Positions 10,309 through 19,576 are shown, numbered from the stretch's first letter. The stretch is 64,000 nucleotides of DNA from Streptomyces sp. NBC_00820 (GCF_036347055.1 NZ_CP108882.1:3422501-3486500); one strand, 5' to 3'. Made by a program: numbers and translations. Notes: generated from the letters alone by a model not told the origin.

Positions 10309-10673
10309 TCCGGGGAGCGCAGAACCCGCAGGTGCCCGCGGCGGGCGACCTCCATGGGGTCCGCGCCGCGACCGCCGCCCAAATCGGCCGCCCGCTCCTG
10401 GGGGCGGGCCGCCTCGCGCACCGCGTTGGCGAGCGCCTCCAGGTCGTCCCCGCTGGGCCGCGCGGGAGCGGAGGCGTCGAGGAGACGGACAACCTCCCAG
10501 CCACGGGGGGCGGTGAGGCGCTCGGAGTGCTCGGCACACAGGTCGTAGCAGTGGGGCTCGGCGTAGGTGGCGAGGGGGCCGAGGACCGCGGTCGAGTCGG
10601 CGTAGACGTACGTCAGCGTCGCGACGGCGGGTCGGCCGCAGGCGGTGCGCGAACAGCGACGTACAAGGCTCAC
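10302..10673 (-). CDS. DUF3499 family protein
   Basis: 123 residues from GTG 10673 (SLVRRCSRTACGRPAVATLT). The N-terminal half carries a zinc-ribbon-like set of cysteines and histidines: C-x(4)-C at the start, then EPHCYDLCAEHSERLTAPRGW. The rest is basic and charged (RHLRVLRS end). DUF3499 genes are conserved in actinobacteria next to manB and the zincin-like gene, as here, but no role is established. Divergent from the next gene. Confidence 0.9.
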   Translation of the reverse strand: MSLVRRCSRTACGRPAVATLTYVYADSTAVLGPLATYAEPHCYDLCAEHSERLTAPRGWEVVRLLDASAPARPSGDDLEALANAVREAARPQERAADLGGGRGADPMEVARRGHLRVLRSPDN

Positions 10674-11023
10674 GACGTTGGACGGTACCGCACTCTTGAG
10701 CGGGCCGCGACGACTCTCCCCCAGGTCACCCCACCGTGTCGTGCTGTGAGACGCCCTGCACCCCCTTCCGGACACGCCTCGCTGACCTGCGCGGACGACT
10801 CCGCGCGGGGAGTCCGGCGGGGTTTCGTCCAGTCATGAGTCGGTACAAACAACGTCAATTGCCTTGAGATCACTGGTCTTGGAAGGTTACGGAAATGAGC
10901 CCGACCTTGGCCGGAACGGTCATCCGACGACATGGGATGACGCGGACCGGTTCCGGGGCGCGTGCCCCGGTTACCGCGTGGAGCCGGGCGGCCGGAGGGT
11001 GCGGGGAATACGCTGCACCGGTG
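10674..11023. other. divergent promoter region
   Basis: 350 bp between divergent DUF3499 and zincin-like genes. It includes a relatively AT-rich stretch (10835-10900) likely to hold promoters. No reliable -35/-10 pair, ORF or hairpin could be assigned. Confidence 0.4.
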
Positions 11024-11479
11024 ATGGACAACCGTGTACCGCCCCGTGCCACCGGCCCCGGGCCCCGACGCCGCGATCGGCACGGACGGGGCATGCGGGG
11101 GCCGATCGCGCCGCCGCAGGTGCCGCTGGCGGCCAGCAGGGCCGAGCTGTTCGCGGACCTGGTGCAGGACTCCGTGGAGCGTCTGGAGCGGCGGTGGCCG
11201 CAGCTGGCGGAGATCGAGTTCCTCGTGCTGGAGGTGCCGCGGCTGGAGGGGCGGGAGACAGACACCTGGAGCGACGAGGCCGTACCGCTGGGCGGGGTCG
11301 TTCCCGCGCGGGAGGGACGGCGGGCGCGGGTCGTGGTGTACCGGCGGCCGGTGGAGATCCGGACCAAGGGGCGCGACGAACGGGCCGCGCTGGTGCACGA
11401 GGTGGTGGTCGAGCAGGTGGCCGAGCTGCTGGGGCTCACTCCGGAGACCGTGGATCCCCGGTACGGGGAAGAGGAGTAG
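11024..11479 (+). CDS. metallopeptidase-family (zincin-like, PF06262-type) protein
   Basis: 151 residues from ATG 11024 (a GTG directly before it is an alternative). The basic N-terminus is followed by a conserved domain: SRAELFADLVQDSVERLERRWPQL, then RVVVYRRPVEIRTKGRDERAALVHEVVVEQVAELLGL. The zincin signature should be HExxH; here it is HEVVV, so the second zinc histidine is missing. As far as I recall, actinobacterial members generally show this (HEVLVEQ-type), so peptidase activity is doubtful for the whole subgroup. The stop codon is only 7 bp from the inserted IS element. Confidence 0.8.
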   Translation: MDNRVPPRATGPGPRRRDRHGRGMRGPIAPPQVPLAASRAELFADLVQDSVERLERRWPQLAEIEFLVLEVPRLEGRETDTWSDEAVPLGGVVPAREGRRARVVVYRRPVEIRTKGRDERAALVHEVVVEQVAELLGLTPETVDPRYGEEE

Positions 11480-11486
11480 GGCCTAG

Positions 11487-13092
11487 CTTGATCTTTAACC
11501 TGTGCGGCGTGGTCGTGGGGTGGTTAACTTCTTCGTTTGCCGTTTCGCTGGCTGTGTTTTGCGGGGTGTGTGCACGTCGTGGCGGGGTGTGGGCCGGGTG
11601 TTCTTTCGGCCCGGTGGTCGTCCGGGACCGGGTCGGGAGGATTTCGGTGCTTGGGCTGGGCAGGCGGCTTGTGGGCGGATGTGCCGGAAGTCGCGGCGGA
11701 CGCGGGCGGGTGTGAGTCGGTCTGGAGAACTGGGTTTCTCCCAGGGACGACGCAGGTCGGCTGCGAGCGGGCGAGCGAGACGGAGTTGCGCGTAGGCGGC
11801 GAGGATCAACCAGGTCCATCGGTCCGCCGCCTCGGGGGTGCGGATCTTCGGACAGGTCCAGCCGAGAGTCTGCTTGAACAGGCGGAACGTGTGCTCGATA
11901 TCGAATCGCCGCAGGTAGGTCTGCCAGAGACGGTCGGTGTCCGCCGGGGTGGCGTCGGTGCCTGACCACCAGAGCCAGACCGGCTTGGGAGTTGCGCCGC
12001 TGGGCAGTTGGTCGATGTCCAGGCGGATCACGCTGCCCTCGACGATGGGGAGCGTGCCGTCGGCTGCGGCCCAGGAGGAACGGTGAGTCAGCTTGGGGTG
12101 CAGTCGGTCCCAGGAGCGGGCGGTGGCCTGGCCGTAGAGGCGTGTGTCGGTGACGGTTTTGGTGTCCGGGGTGCCCCAGGTGTCGGGCTGGCCGAAGACG
12201 AACTCGCTGCCGTGTCGGGGCGGGCGGCCCAGGATGTGAGGCTGGCGCTGCGGGACGGCCCGGCGCAGAACCCGGTCCGAGCGCATCCGGGCCAGCACCT
12301 GGACCGGCAGGTCTCTCAGCAGGAAGGCCAGGCGGGGCGCGTCGTATCCGGCGTCCGCGACGATGAGGATGTCCGGCGAGCCCGCGTGCCACTGCCCGGC
12401 TGTGATCAGTCGCTGGACCAGGTCACGCAGTTGTCGGGCGGTGACGGTGGCGGTGTCGTCGCCGGGTGCCAGTCGCAACGCGTCCAGGGGTGCAGTCCAT
12501 GAGCTGCGGCCGGGCTCGAGCGCGCAGATGATCGAGTACGGCCAGCCGGGGATCGGGATGTGCTGGTCCTTGCCCCGGCCATAGGTGTGACACAGGATCC
12601 GCTGCGGTGAGGTGTGGGCATCGGGCCGCAGCCAGCAGGTGACATCGACAGCCAGGACGAGCCGGCCGTCGGCAGCACGCGGCAGCGGCACCGCGGCCAG
12701 CGCCTGCCGCAGCCGGTCGGCATCGATGCCTCCCCGGGAAACTGCTGCATAGAGCCCTCCGTGTCCGCGGCGGTGTTCGCCCACCAGTGACAGCTCGGCC
12801 AGCGACCTCACCGGTCCGTCACCGCACAGAACAGCGTCGGCCAGCTCGAACAGCGCATCCGAACGAGCGGTCAGGCAGGAGTAGAACTCGCCCCGGAAGC
12901 ATGACAGTTGCGTCAGCGGTTCTTGTCGGGCACCACGATGCAGCAGACTCATCTTCACGGCCTTCGTGCTGGACGTGTGTGTTCCTTGGTCGGAGCACAT
13001 GTTCAGACGAAGGCCGCTTTGACGTACGGCGATTACCGGACCGAGTGATCAAGTTCGACGCGCCATTCGACGCGGCACGTTAAAGATCAAGC
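11487..13092. mobile_element. IS701-family insertion sequence
   Basis: A 1606-bp element with 12-bp perfect terminal inverted repeats (CTTGATCTTTAA at 11487-11498 and its complement at 13081-13092), flanked by CTAG on both sides (11483-11486 and 13093-13096). A 4-bp target duplication of the form YTAR is the IS701-family signature. One transposase gene on the minus strand fills it. Its uninterrupted frame and intact ends suggest recent insertion. The CTAG target is also the left end of the adjacent palindromic MITE-like element. Confidence 0.88.
11495..12952 (-). CDS. IS701-like DDE transposase
   Basis: 485 residues from ATG 12952 (MSLLHRGARQEPLTQLSCFR); the frame is open 16 codons further and MCSDQG at 13000 is an alternative start. 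Probable DDE residues: Asp in LVLAVDVTCWLRPD, Asp in ILIVADAGYDAPRLAFLL, Glu in LRRFDIEHTFRLFKQTLGW. The C-terminal tail is basic and Pro/Thr/Arg-rich. The stop codon TAA (11495-11497) lies inside the left terminal repeat, so the coding region reaches the very end of the element. Intact and potentially active. Confidence 0.9.
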   Translation of the reverse strand: MSLLHRGARQEPLTQLSCFRGEFYSCLTARSDALFELADAVLCGDGPVRSLAELSLVGEHRRGHGGLYAAVSRGGIDADRLRQALAAVPLPRAADGRLVLAVDVTCWLRPDAHTSPQRILCHTYGRGKDQHIPIPGWPYSIICALEPGRSSWTAPLDALRLAPGDDTATVTARQLRDLVQRLITAGQWHAGSPDILIVADAGYDAPRLAFLLRDLPVQVLARMRSDRVLRRAVPQRQPHILGRPPRHGSEFVFGQPDTWGTPDTKTVTDTRLYGQATARSWDRLHPKLTHRSSWAAADGTLPIVEGSVIRLDIDQLPSGATPKPVWLWWSGTDATPADTDRLWQTYLRRFDIEHTFRLFKQTLGWTCPKIRTPEAADRWTWLILAAYAQLRLARPLAADLRRPWEKPSSPDRLTPARVRRDFRHIRPQAACPAQAPKSSRPGPGRPPGRKNTRPTPRHDVHTPRKTQPAKRQTKKLTTPRPRRTG

Positions 13093-13332
13093 TAGGTCGT
13101 GTCCGCAAAGTAGCGGCGTCTGCCCGGAGGGCAGGGCTCGCGGTGTCTGGTGCGTGCGATCGCAAGGCGGAGGGCCGCCCGCGTACTGGGCGTACGCGGG
13201 CGGCCCGACAACGCGGCTGGGGGCGCCCCCTGCTCGCAGAGCTTGGGGGAGTGCGTGCCAGGCGCCGCGAGGCTGGGGGCCCCTCCCGCGCCCTTGAGGC
13301 AGTGGGGGAGGGACTTTGCGGACACGGCCTAG
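13093..13332. mobile_element. 240-bp palindromic MITE-like element
   Basis: Ends form a 20-bp inverted repeat with one mismatch: CTAGGTCGTGTCCGCAAAGT at 13093-13112 against the complement of 13313-13332. The interior holds a perfect 15-bp stem at 13172-13186/13192-13206 around the loop TGGGC (core GTACTGGGCGTAC). No coding capacity. The IS701 element inserted at its left CTAG. The same core and CTAG ends recur at 52567-52736, so this is a dispersed non-autonomous family. Confidence 0.75.
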
Positions 13333-13418
13333 CGGGTGCCGGGCGCCACCCGCCGAGGGGTGGCGCCGGGCACCGGCGGGTGGCGCCGTGCGGCGCGAAC
13401 CGCTACTTCCGCGAACCG

Positions 13419-14924
13419 CTACTTCTGCAGCACCGACAGGTCCTCGTCCGCCTCCGGGACCGCCACCAGGCCTCGGTCGTTCGGGAGGGTCTGGATGGTG
13501 AAACCGGGGACGCCGGACTCGGTGGCGCTGAGGGTGCGGGCGGCGTAGACGGGGCCGCCCGAGACGGTCTCGACCGTGAGGGCGTAGGTGCCCTGGACGC
13601 CCGCGGCGGCGGGGATGTCCTGGGTGGTGCCGGCCTTGATCGTGTAGGTCTTCGTCGTGGCGCCGCCCCCCTCACTGCCCGCCGACGCGGTGACCTTGAC
13701 CTGGGCGGTGGCCGAGGGCGCGGTCAGGGACAGCGTCGTGCCCTTGCCGCTGTTGTCGGCGGCGGTCGCCCGGCGGCCGACGGGCGCTGTGGCGGGGATG
13801 TACGCCGTCTCCTGGGCGGACCCCTTGCCGCGTACGACGCGCAGCGCCGCCACCACGGGGACCTGCTGGTCGGTGGGGGTGAGGACGAGGGAACCCGCCT
13901 CGCCCCGGGTGACGTCACCGAGGTCGGTCACGGTGGTCATACCGGACTTGACGTGCAACGTCTCGTTTCCGGCCGGGGTGATCGCGCCGCCGGCCGAGGC
14001 CAGCCGGACCTTGAGGTCGGCGTCGGCGTCGCCCGGCGTGAAGGCGATCAGGCGGACGTCGGTGGCGTCCTTGGGGATGCCGGGCAGCACCAGGCTGCCG
14101 GCCGGGTCGGTGGACGCGGCCAGCCAGTCGCCGCCCGCCTTGGCGTCCAGGGCCTGCACGGCCGCGCCGACCCGCCCGCTGCGCACGCTGACGTGCACGG
14201 TCAGGTCGGTCTGGTGCTGGTCGGTGAGCGTGGAGAGCAGGATCGGCTTGCTCGCGTGCGGCGGGACCGTGAAGCCGTCCGGCACCGTGGACTTGATCGC
14301 GCCGTCCTTGCCGTACAGCCCGACGTCGACGACCGCGGCGGAGTCGTCGGGGTTGGTGAGGTGCACGTAGTCGGTGCGGTCGACGGACGTGCTCGCGCCC
14401 GGGAACCAGAACTCGGTGTCGGCGGGCGCGCAGTTGACGCCGAGCAGGCCGCGCCCCGTGCCCGCGGCGACCTCGGTGGTCTCCTGGACGGTCCAGCCGG
14501 GCGCGAACTTCCCGTCGGCGGTGCCGATGAGGGCGGGCGTGTCGGAGCCCGAGGTGTCGCCGGTGGCGGGGGTGCCGGGTGCCTTCGGCGTCAGGACCGG
14601 CTTGTCCGCGCCCTTCTTGCCGCTCTTGCCCTTCGCGGCGCCGCCCGTGCCGTCGGTGGCGGACTGCTCGGCGGCGGCCTGGAGTTCGGCCTTGCCGCCG
14701 CTGTCCGTGCCCTGGGTGACGGGCGTGTACGACGTGTACGCCGTGTCGGCGATCTCGGAGTCGCTCGGCGCCGGGCACAGCAGGCTGGTGCGCTCCACGG
14801 GCAGCTCGGCCGCGGTCTTGGCGGAGCTCGCGCCGGACGCCGCGGGCGGGTCGGACGCGGCGAACGCGGTGACGGCGGCCAGCGCGGCCGTGCCGGCGAT
14901 CAGGGACAGGGTGGTGCGGTTCAC
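13419..14924 (-). CDS. DUF5719 family secreted/anchored protein
   Basis: 501 residues from GTG 14924, with GGGAG upstream. A signal-anchor-like N-terminus (MNRTTLSLIAGTAALAAVTA) is followed by an Ala/Gly/Ser linker and a large beta-rich extracellular region (residues ~130-500) typical of DUF5719. The start overlaps the stop of the giant glycosyltransferase gene by 4 bp (GTGA), so the two are translationally coupled. This suggests an envelope partner of the glycosyltransferase; the actual role is unknown. Downstream it meets the MITE element. Confidence 0.85.
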   Translation of the reverse strand: MNRTTLSLIAGTAALAAVTAFAASDPPAASGASSAKTAAELPVERTSLLCPAPSDSEIADTAYTSYTPVTQGTDSGGKAELQAAAEQSATDGTGGAAKGKSGKKGADKPVLTPKAPGTPATGDTSGSDTPALIGTADGKFAPGWTVQETTEVAAGTGRGLLGVNCAPADTEFWFPGASTSVDRTDYVHLTNPDDSAAVVDVGLYGKDGAIKSTVPDGFTVPPHASKPILLSTLTDQHQTDLTVHVSVRSGRVGAAVQALDAKAGGDWLAASTDPAGSLVLPGIPKDATDVRLIAFTPGDADADLKVRLASAGGAITPAGNETLHVKSGMTTVTDLGDVTRGEAGSLVLTPTDQQVPVVAALRVVRGKGSAQETAYIPATAPVGRRATAADNSGKGTTLSLTAPSATAQVKVTASAGSEGGGATTKTYTIKAGTTQDIPAAAGVQGTYALTVETVSGGPVYAARTLSATESGVPGFTIQTLPNDRGLVAVPEADEDLSVLQK

Positions 14925-17900
14925 TGCTGGCTCCCGTCGGGGCGCTCACTGCCGGTGCCGTAGGGGTGCTGGGCCGGGTCGTAGCCCTGCGGGTACGCCG
15001 CAGGGTCGTACGGCGGCTGTTCGCCCGTGCCTCCGTAGGCGTAGGGGTCGTACTGGCCGGCCTGGTAGGGGTCGGGGTGGTACGCCTGCTGGTCGTAGCC
15101 GGCCGCCTGGTACGGGTCCTGGTACTGGCCGGTGCCGTAGCCCGGGTACTCGGCGCCCTCGTAGGAGGCGGGGTCCCACTCGTCGTACTGCTGTTGGTGC
15201 GGGACGGCGGCGGCCGGGGTCTCCTCGGCGGACGGCGGCATGCCGTCGGGGGCCGGGTGACCGGCCTCGTCGGGGCCGGCCTGTTCCTCGGCCTGGGCGC
15301 GCAGCCGGCGGGCACGGCGGCCCTCGCCGGCGGCGGCCTCGGCGGGCAGCGGCTGCTCCTCGGGGAGGTCGTCGTCGATGTCGCGGCGGCGGCCGGGCAG
15401 GGCGAGGACGACGAGGACGAGCGCGAGGGCTCCCTGGGTCCACAGCCAGGCGGTGTGGCCGATCGGGTCGTCGTAGGTGACGTCCAGCCTGCCGCCGCCG
15501 GCGGGGAGTTCGAAGCCCTGGGCCCAGCCGTCGAGGGTGGTGCGGGTGAGGGGCTTGCCGTCCAGGGTGGCCGTCCAGCCGTCGGCGGCGGCGTCGGCCA
15601 GGCGCAGCACGCGGCTGCCGGAGCCCGCCGGGACGGTGGTGTGGATCTCCACCGGTCCGGCGGCGACGGCCCGGGCGGTGCCGGAGCCGCCGGCGGGCAC
15701 GATGGTGGCGCGGGAGACCTGCTCGTCGACGCGCCACAGGGCGCTGCCGTTCTGCTCGCTGAGCCGGCTCAGGCCCGGCGTGGCGTCCAGGACGCGGGCG
15801 ACCTCGCGGGGCGCGCCCTTGTGGACGAGGACGTAGCGGACTGCGAAGCCGCCGAGCTGGCCGGACTGGTCGGCGCCGGATCCGGCCACGAGGTTGGCGA
15901 CGACCTTGTCGAGGCGGGTGTTCTCGCCGTCGGAGGAGGCGAGTTCGGCGTCGCCCATGCGGGCGCCGGAGCCGCGCACGAGCGTGTAGCGCACGCGGGC
16001 GGTGGAGTCGCTGTCGAGGACCAGGGTGCGGGCCTGGTCGCGCGTGCCGGCGTCCTCGGCGACGAACGCGGGCACCTGGGTCGGGTCGCGGCGTTCCAGC
16101 GGGCCGTCGGCGCCGCGGATCATCCAGCCGGCGGCGAGGAGCAGCGGGCCCGCGGCCGAGGCGAAGGCGATCAGGGCGGCGACGGGCTGGCGCCAGCCGA
16201 AGCTCTGCTCGGCCACGCGCGCGCGTGCGCCGTCGGCGCCGAGCGCCGCGGCCGCCAGCAGGGCGATGCCGTAGACGAGGGTGGCCGGTCCGGCCCAGGT
16301 GGAGCGGTTGGACAGGACGGCGAAGACGAGGGCCACCAGGGCGGCCGCCCAGGCGGTCCGGATGCCGAACTGCCGCTCGGAGCGCAGGAGCGCGGCCAGG
16401 GCGGCCAGGACGATGCCGATGAGCATCAGGCCGTCCACGGTGCCGGGTCCGCCGGGGCGGGCGCCGAGCAGGTCGAGCGCGGAGGCGGCCGAGGGGCCGT
16501 ACTCCAGGCCGGCTTCCTTGAAGAAGCCGAACGGGAGCAGGGTCAGCGACCAGGGCGCGAGGACCAGCAGCGGGGTGCCGAGCTGGGCGAGGTAGCGCAG
16601 GCCGTGGGCGACGAGGTCGGAGCGGCGCACGGCGAGGACGCCGAGGCCGAGGATCAGCGCGATGGGCCAGACGATCGGCGTGAACGCGGTGGTGAGGGTC
16701 AGCAGCAGCGCGTACGCCCAGGTCGCGCGCCAGCTTCCGCGCGAGCCGGAGCGGTTGGCGAGACCGCTCGCTGCGATGCCGGCGCGGGCCATGAGCGGCA
16801 GCAGCACGGCGAGTACGGCGGTGCCGATGCGGCCGCCGGCCAGGGAGCCGGTGACGGCGGGCAGGAAGGCGTAGGCGATGGCCGCCCAGGCGCGCAGCAG
16901 ACGTGAGTCGACCAGGGGGCGGGCGGCGAAGTAGGCGGCGAAGCCGGCCAGGGGCACCGAGCCGACCAGCAGGACGGTGACGGCGAGGCCGGTGGAGCCG
17001 AAGAGCAGCGACGCGAAGGTCGCGACGACGGCGAGGTAGGGCGGCGCCGAGGGGGTGCCGCCCGCGCCCACCGCGTGCCAGGCGTCGAAGTAGCGGGACC
17101 AGAGGTCGCCGGCGCCGGGCGGTACGGGCAGCAGGGCGCCGCCCGCGAGCGCGCCCCCGCCGAGCAGGGCGCGGCAGGCGGCGAGGGAGATCAGCAGCAG
17201 GGTCAGGAAGAGCACCGGGCCGGGGTTGCGGGCGATGCGCTTGAGCCGGGCGTACTGCTCGATCTCCAGGAAGTCGGTGTCGTCGCCCGGCCCGGACTCG
17301 ACGGCGCCGCCGTGCCGGCCGGCCGAGGAGGTGTCGCTGTCGGACCGGCCGGCGAAGTTGCCCGCGACCTGTTCCACGGTGGCGCGGATGGTCGCCCCGG
17401 GCGGCGGGAAGAGCTGGCGCAGTTCGCCCTTGTCGATCTGCGAGGGTCCGCGGCTGCGCCGGCCGGCCAGGATCCGCTCGGGGCGCAGCAGGGTGCCCAG
17501 CAGGCCGCGGATCTCGTCGACGGCCTGGCCGGGGACCTTGCCGACGAGGTAGGCGAGGGTGCGCAGGAGGGTGCCGAGGACGAGCCGCAGCAGCACCCAG
17601 GGCAGCGCCGCCGCACGGGTGTTGACGAGCAGGGTGTAGATGGCACCCGCCTTGTCGACCTTGTGCGGCGAGGCGGTGGTGCGGCCCGCGCAGTCGACGG
17701 TGCGGCGCTCGCGCGAGGCGGCCTCGGCGTGCCGTACGACCGCCTCGGGGGCGACGAGGACGCGGTGGCCGGCGGCGTGGGCGCGCCAGCACAGGTCGAC
17801 GTCGTCGCGCATGAGGGGCAGCCGGCGGTCGAATCCGCCGAGCTGTTCAAAGACGTCGCGGCGGACGAGCATGCCCGCGGTGGAGACGGACAGCACGGTG

Positions 17901-18580
17901 CGGACGTGGTCGTGCTGGCCCTGGTCCTGCTCGCGGCGGTCCAGGCCGGTCCAGCGGCGGCCGGAGTTGGCGATGGAGACGCCGACCTCCAGCAGTTGCC
18001 GGCGGTCGTACCAGCCGCGGAGCTTGGGGCCGACGATCGCCACGTCGTCGCGGCCGAGTTCGAGTTCGTTGTCGACGACCCGGAGCAGCTCGGCGAGGGC
18101 GTCGGGCTCGGGGGCACAGTCGTCGTGCAGCAGCCAGAGCCACTGGACGGGTTCGCCGTGCGGCAGGTCGGGCAGGTCGTAGGCGTCGTCGCGCCAGCTG
18201 CGGGTGACGGGGTCCCAGCCACTGGGGCGCTTCAGGTACGGCAGGTCGTCCGGGGTGAGCCAGGGCGCGTTGCGGCTGGCCTCCTCGACGGCCTGGCCGA
18301 AGCCGGTGCGCCGGGCGAGGTGCAGGACGTTGGCGTCCCCGAGCATCTCGGCGACCAGCTCGGCCGACTGGTCCCCGCTGCCGGTGTCGGCCGCCACCGC
18401 GTGCTGCACCGGGCGCTCCTGGCCGAGCAGCCCGGCGAGTGCGTCGGGCAGCCAGCGGGCGCCGTCATGGGAAACGAGGACGGCCGTCACCACGTGGCGC
18501 GGGAACTCCGGTGGGCGGGCCTGGTCGAACGCCGCACTGGCGGCTTCGTGTTGGGCTGCCGAATGACTGTGCACGGACAT
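14921..18580 (-). CDS. large membrane family 2 glycosyltransferase
   Basis: 1219 residues from ATG 18580. An N-terminal GT2 domain (residues ~28-330) shows TAVLVSHDGARWLPDALAGL, the acceptor/metal region WLWLLHDDCAPEPDALAELL and LMRDDVDLCWRAHAAGHRVL. The middle (about 460-850) holds roughly a dozen membrane helices. It is followed by an extracytoplasmic domain, one last helix (near LVLVVLALPGRR) and a C-terminal cytoplasmic tail rich in Tyr, Gln, Gly and Pro (YGTGQYQDPYQAAGYD). This fused layout is typical of actinobacterial envelope polymer or lipid-linked glycosyltransferases. Substrate unknown. It heads a two-gene operon with DUF5719. Confidence 0.88.
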   Translation of the reverse strand: MSVHSHSAAQHEAASAAFDQARPPEFPRHVVTAVLVSHDGARWLPDALAGLLGQERPVQHAVAADTGSGDQSAELVAEMLGDANVLHLARRTGFGQAVEEASRNAPWLTPDDLPYLKRPSGWDPVTRSWRDDAYDLPDLPHGEPVQWLWLLHDDCAPEPDALAELLRVVDNELELGRDDVAIVGPKLRGWYDRRQLLEVGVSIANSGRRWTGLDRREQDQGQHDHVRTVLSVSTAGMLVRRDVFEQLGGFDRRLPLMRDDVDLCWRAHAAGHRVLVAPEAVVRHAEAASRERRTVDCAGRTTASPHKVDKAGAIYTLLVNTRAAALPWVLLRLVLGTLLRTLAYLVGKVPGQAVDEIRGLLGTLLRPERILAGRRSRGPSQIDKGELRQLFPPPGATIRATVEQVAGNFAGRSDSDTSSAGRHGGAVESGPGDDTDFLEIEQYARLKRIARNPGPVLFLTLLLISLAACRALLGGGALAGGALLPVPPGAGDLWSRYFDAWHAVGAGGTPSAPPYLAVVATFASLLFGSTGLAVTVLLVGSVPLAGFAAYFAARPLVDSRLLRAWAAIAYAFLPAVTGSLAGGRIGTAVLAVLLPLMARAGIAASGLANRSGSRGSWRATWAYALLLTLTTAFTPIVWPIALILGLGVLAVRRSDLVAHGLRYLAQLGTPLLVLAPWSLTLLPFGFFKEAGLEYGPSAASALDLLGARPGGPGTVDGLMLIGIVLAALAALLRSERQFGIRTAWAAALVALVFAVLSNRSTWAGPATLVYGIALLAAAALGADGARARVAEQSFGWRQPVAALIAFASAAGPLLLAAGWMIRGADGPLERRDPTQVPAFVAEDAGTRDQARTLVLDSDSTARVRYTLVRGSGARMGDAELASSDGENTRLDKVVANLVAGSGADQSGQLGGFAVRYVLVHKGAPREVARVLDATPGLSRLSEQNGSALWRVDEQVSRATIVPAGGSGTARAVAAGPVEIHTTVPAGSGSRVLRLADAAADGWTATLDGKPLTRTTLDGWAQGFELPAGGGRLDVTYDDPIGHTAWLWTQGALALVLVVLALPGRRRDIDDDLPEEQPLPAEAAAGEGRRARRLRAQAEEQAGPDEAGHPAPDGMPPSAEETPAAAVPHQQQYDEWDPASYEGAEYPGYGTGQYQDPYQAAGYDQQAYHPDPYQAGQYDPYAYGGTGEQPPYDPAAYPQGYDPAQHPYGTGSERPDGSQQ

Positions 18581-18793
18581 CGAGGTACGGGCCCCGGTTC
18601 GCTGGACTGCGGTGGACGCCGACGCCTCCGACGGGGAGCGCGGCGTCTCGGACGATCGCCCACACTATCTGCTGGTCATGACGACGGCCCGCCGCCTGTG
18701 GATAACCCACCCGTGACGGGCCGTTCGCAACATTTGTACGGCGCTTTTCCCGCCGTTCGGTCAGACGGCGGCCGGAGCGCGATCAGAACCCGG

Positions 18794-19057
18794 TCAGACG
18801 GCGGCCTTCTTCAGTCGGCGGCGCTCACGCTCGGACAGGCCGCCCCAGATGCCGAAGCGTTCGTCGTTGGCGAGGGCGTATTCGAGGCACTCCGAGCGGA
18901 CCTCACAGGCGAGGCAGACCTTCTTCGCCTCTCTGGTCGAGCCGCCCTTCTCGGGGAAGAAGGACTCGGGGTCGGTCTGGGCGCACAGCGCGCGCTCCTG
19001 CCAGCCGAGTTCCTCGTCCGCGTCGTCGACCAGCAGTTGCTGCACCAGCTCGGTCAT
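18794..19057 (-). CDS. whiB: WhiB, sporulation transcription factor with an Fe-S cluster
   Basis: 87 residues from ATG 19057. Four cluster cysteines C25, C48, C51 and C57, the GIWGG turn (69-73) and the basic C-terminus RERRRLKKAAV match WhiB, the founder of the Wbl family. In streptomycetes WhiB binds a [4Fe-4S] cluster and, with WhiA, controls the switch from aerial growth to sporulation septation. The short length and sequence fit WhiB rather than WblA, WblC or WhiD. A good promoter (19124-19153) gives a leader of about 60 nt. Confidence 0.93.
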   Translation of the reverse strand: MTELVQQLLVDDADEELGWQERALCAQTDPESFFPEKGGSTREAKKVCLACEVRSECLEYALANDERFGIWGGLSERERRRLKKAAV

Positions 19058-19123
19058 GTGCGCCCCTCGTCTGTCTTTCGCGTCCCCGTGCGTAGCCGTC
19101 ACCGGCTGAACGACACGAGTGAA

Positions 19124-19153
19124 ATTACAAGTGTGCTGCTCCGGGCGAGTCAA
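19124..19153 (-). promoter_or_regulatory. probable whiB promoter
   Basis: On the minus strand TTGACT (19153-19148), an 18-bp spacer and TGTAAT (19129-19124) form a good vegetative-type promoter. It would start transcription near 19117, about 60 nt before the whiB start codon. Confidence 0.65.
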
Positions 19154-19444
19154 GCCGAGATCTGCTATTGGGCCCGTTATTCACTCTGCGGAACCAAGGC
19201 CGTGCGGAAAGTGTTCAAATCGGCATAAACCTTGACACGCAGGCGAGGCGCCGAGGGGCGTCGTTCTTCGCGCGGGCCTCGCACAAGGGTCTGTACGAAG
19301 GAAGACGCCCCCGTGTTCGATCGCGTTCCGCGAGGCTCGAGCACTCGGATGTGCGCGATGTGTCCCGGCGGCCGGGTGAACAAACCTTTCACCTGACAGA
19401 TGAACCGGATGGGGTGAACCATGTCCCACATACCGGGTCCCGAG

Positions 19445-19480
19445 TTGACATCACGAGTGTGAACCGTTGTCCTAGTGGGC
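19445..19480 (+). promoter_or_regulatory. candidate promoter of the cysteine-leader / cysteine dioxygenase transcript
   Basis: A TTGACA hexamer at 19445-19450 stands 30 bp before the leader ATG. The -10 region (about 19469-19475, GTCCTAG) is weak. If used, transcription would begin at or next to the ATG at 19481, giving a leaderless message; no ribosome site is visible before that ATG. Confidence 0.45.
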
Positions 19481-19576
19481 ATGCTCGCGAACTTGGCGCC
19501 CACCTCGACCCGCACCGCCGGGTCCCTCGGTGCCGCCCGCGCGCGCTGTAGCTGTTGTTGCTGTTCCAGCTGTTGA
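19481..19576 (+). CDS. cysteine-cluster leader peptide (31 aa)
   Basis: A 31-codon ORF starting MLANLAPTSTRTAGS whose last nine residues are CSCCCCSSC: six cysteines, five encoded by TGT, just before the TGA stop. TGT is rare against TGC in high-GC genomes, so the run is striking. It precedes the cysteine dioxygenase gene by 153 bp. Cysteine-tract leader peptides acting as attenuators are established in actinobacteria. Here, stalling at the cysteine codons when Cys-tRNA is scarce, or free passage when cysteine is plentiful, would decide expression of the cysteine-degrading enzyme. The ORF and codons are seen; regulation is inferred. Confidence 0.8.
   Translation: MLANLAPTSTRTAGSLGAARARCSCCCCSSC

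Noticed and set aside
19168..19551. 127-codon plus-strand frame in the whiB-cysteine dioxygenase spacer
   Set aside because: Overlaps the better supported Cys leader in another frame and carries no family features.
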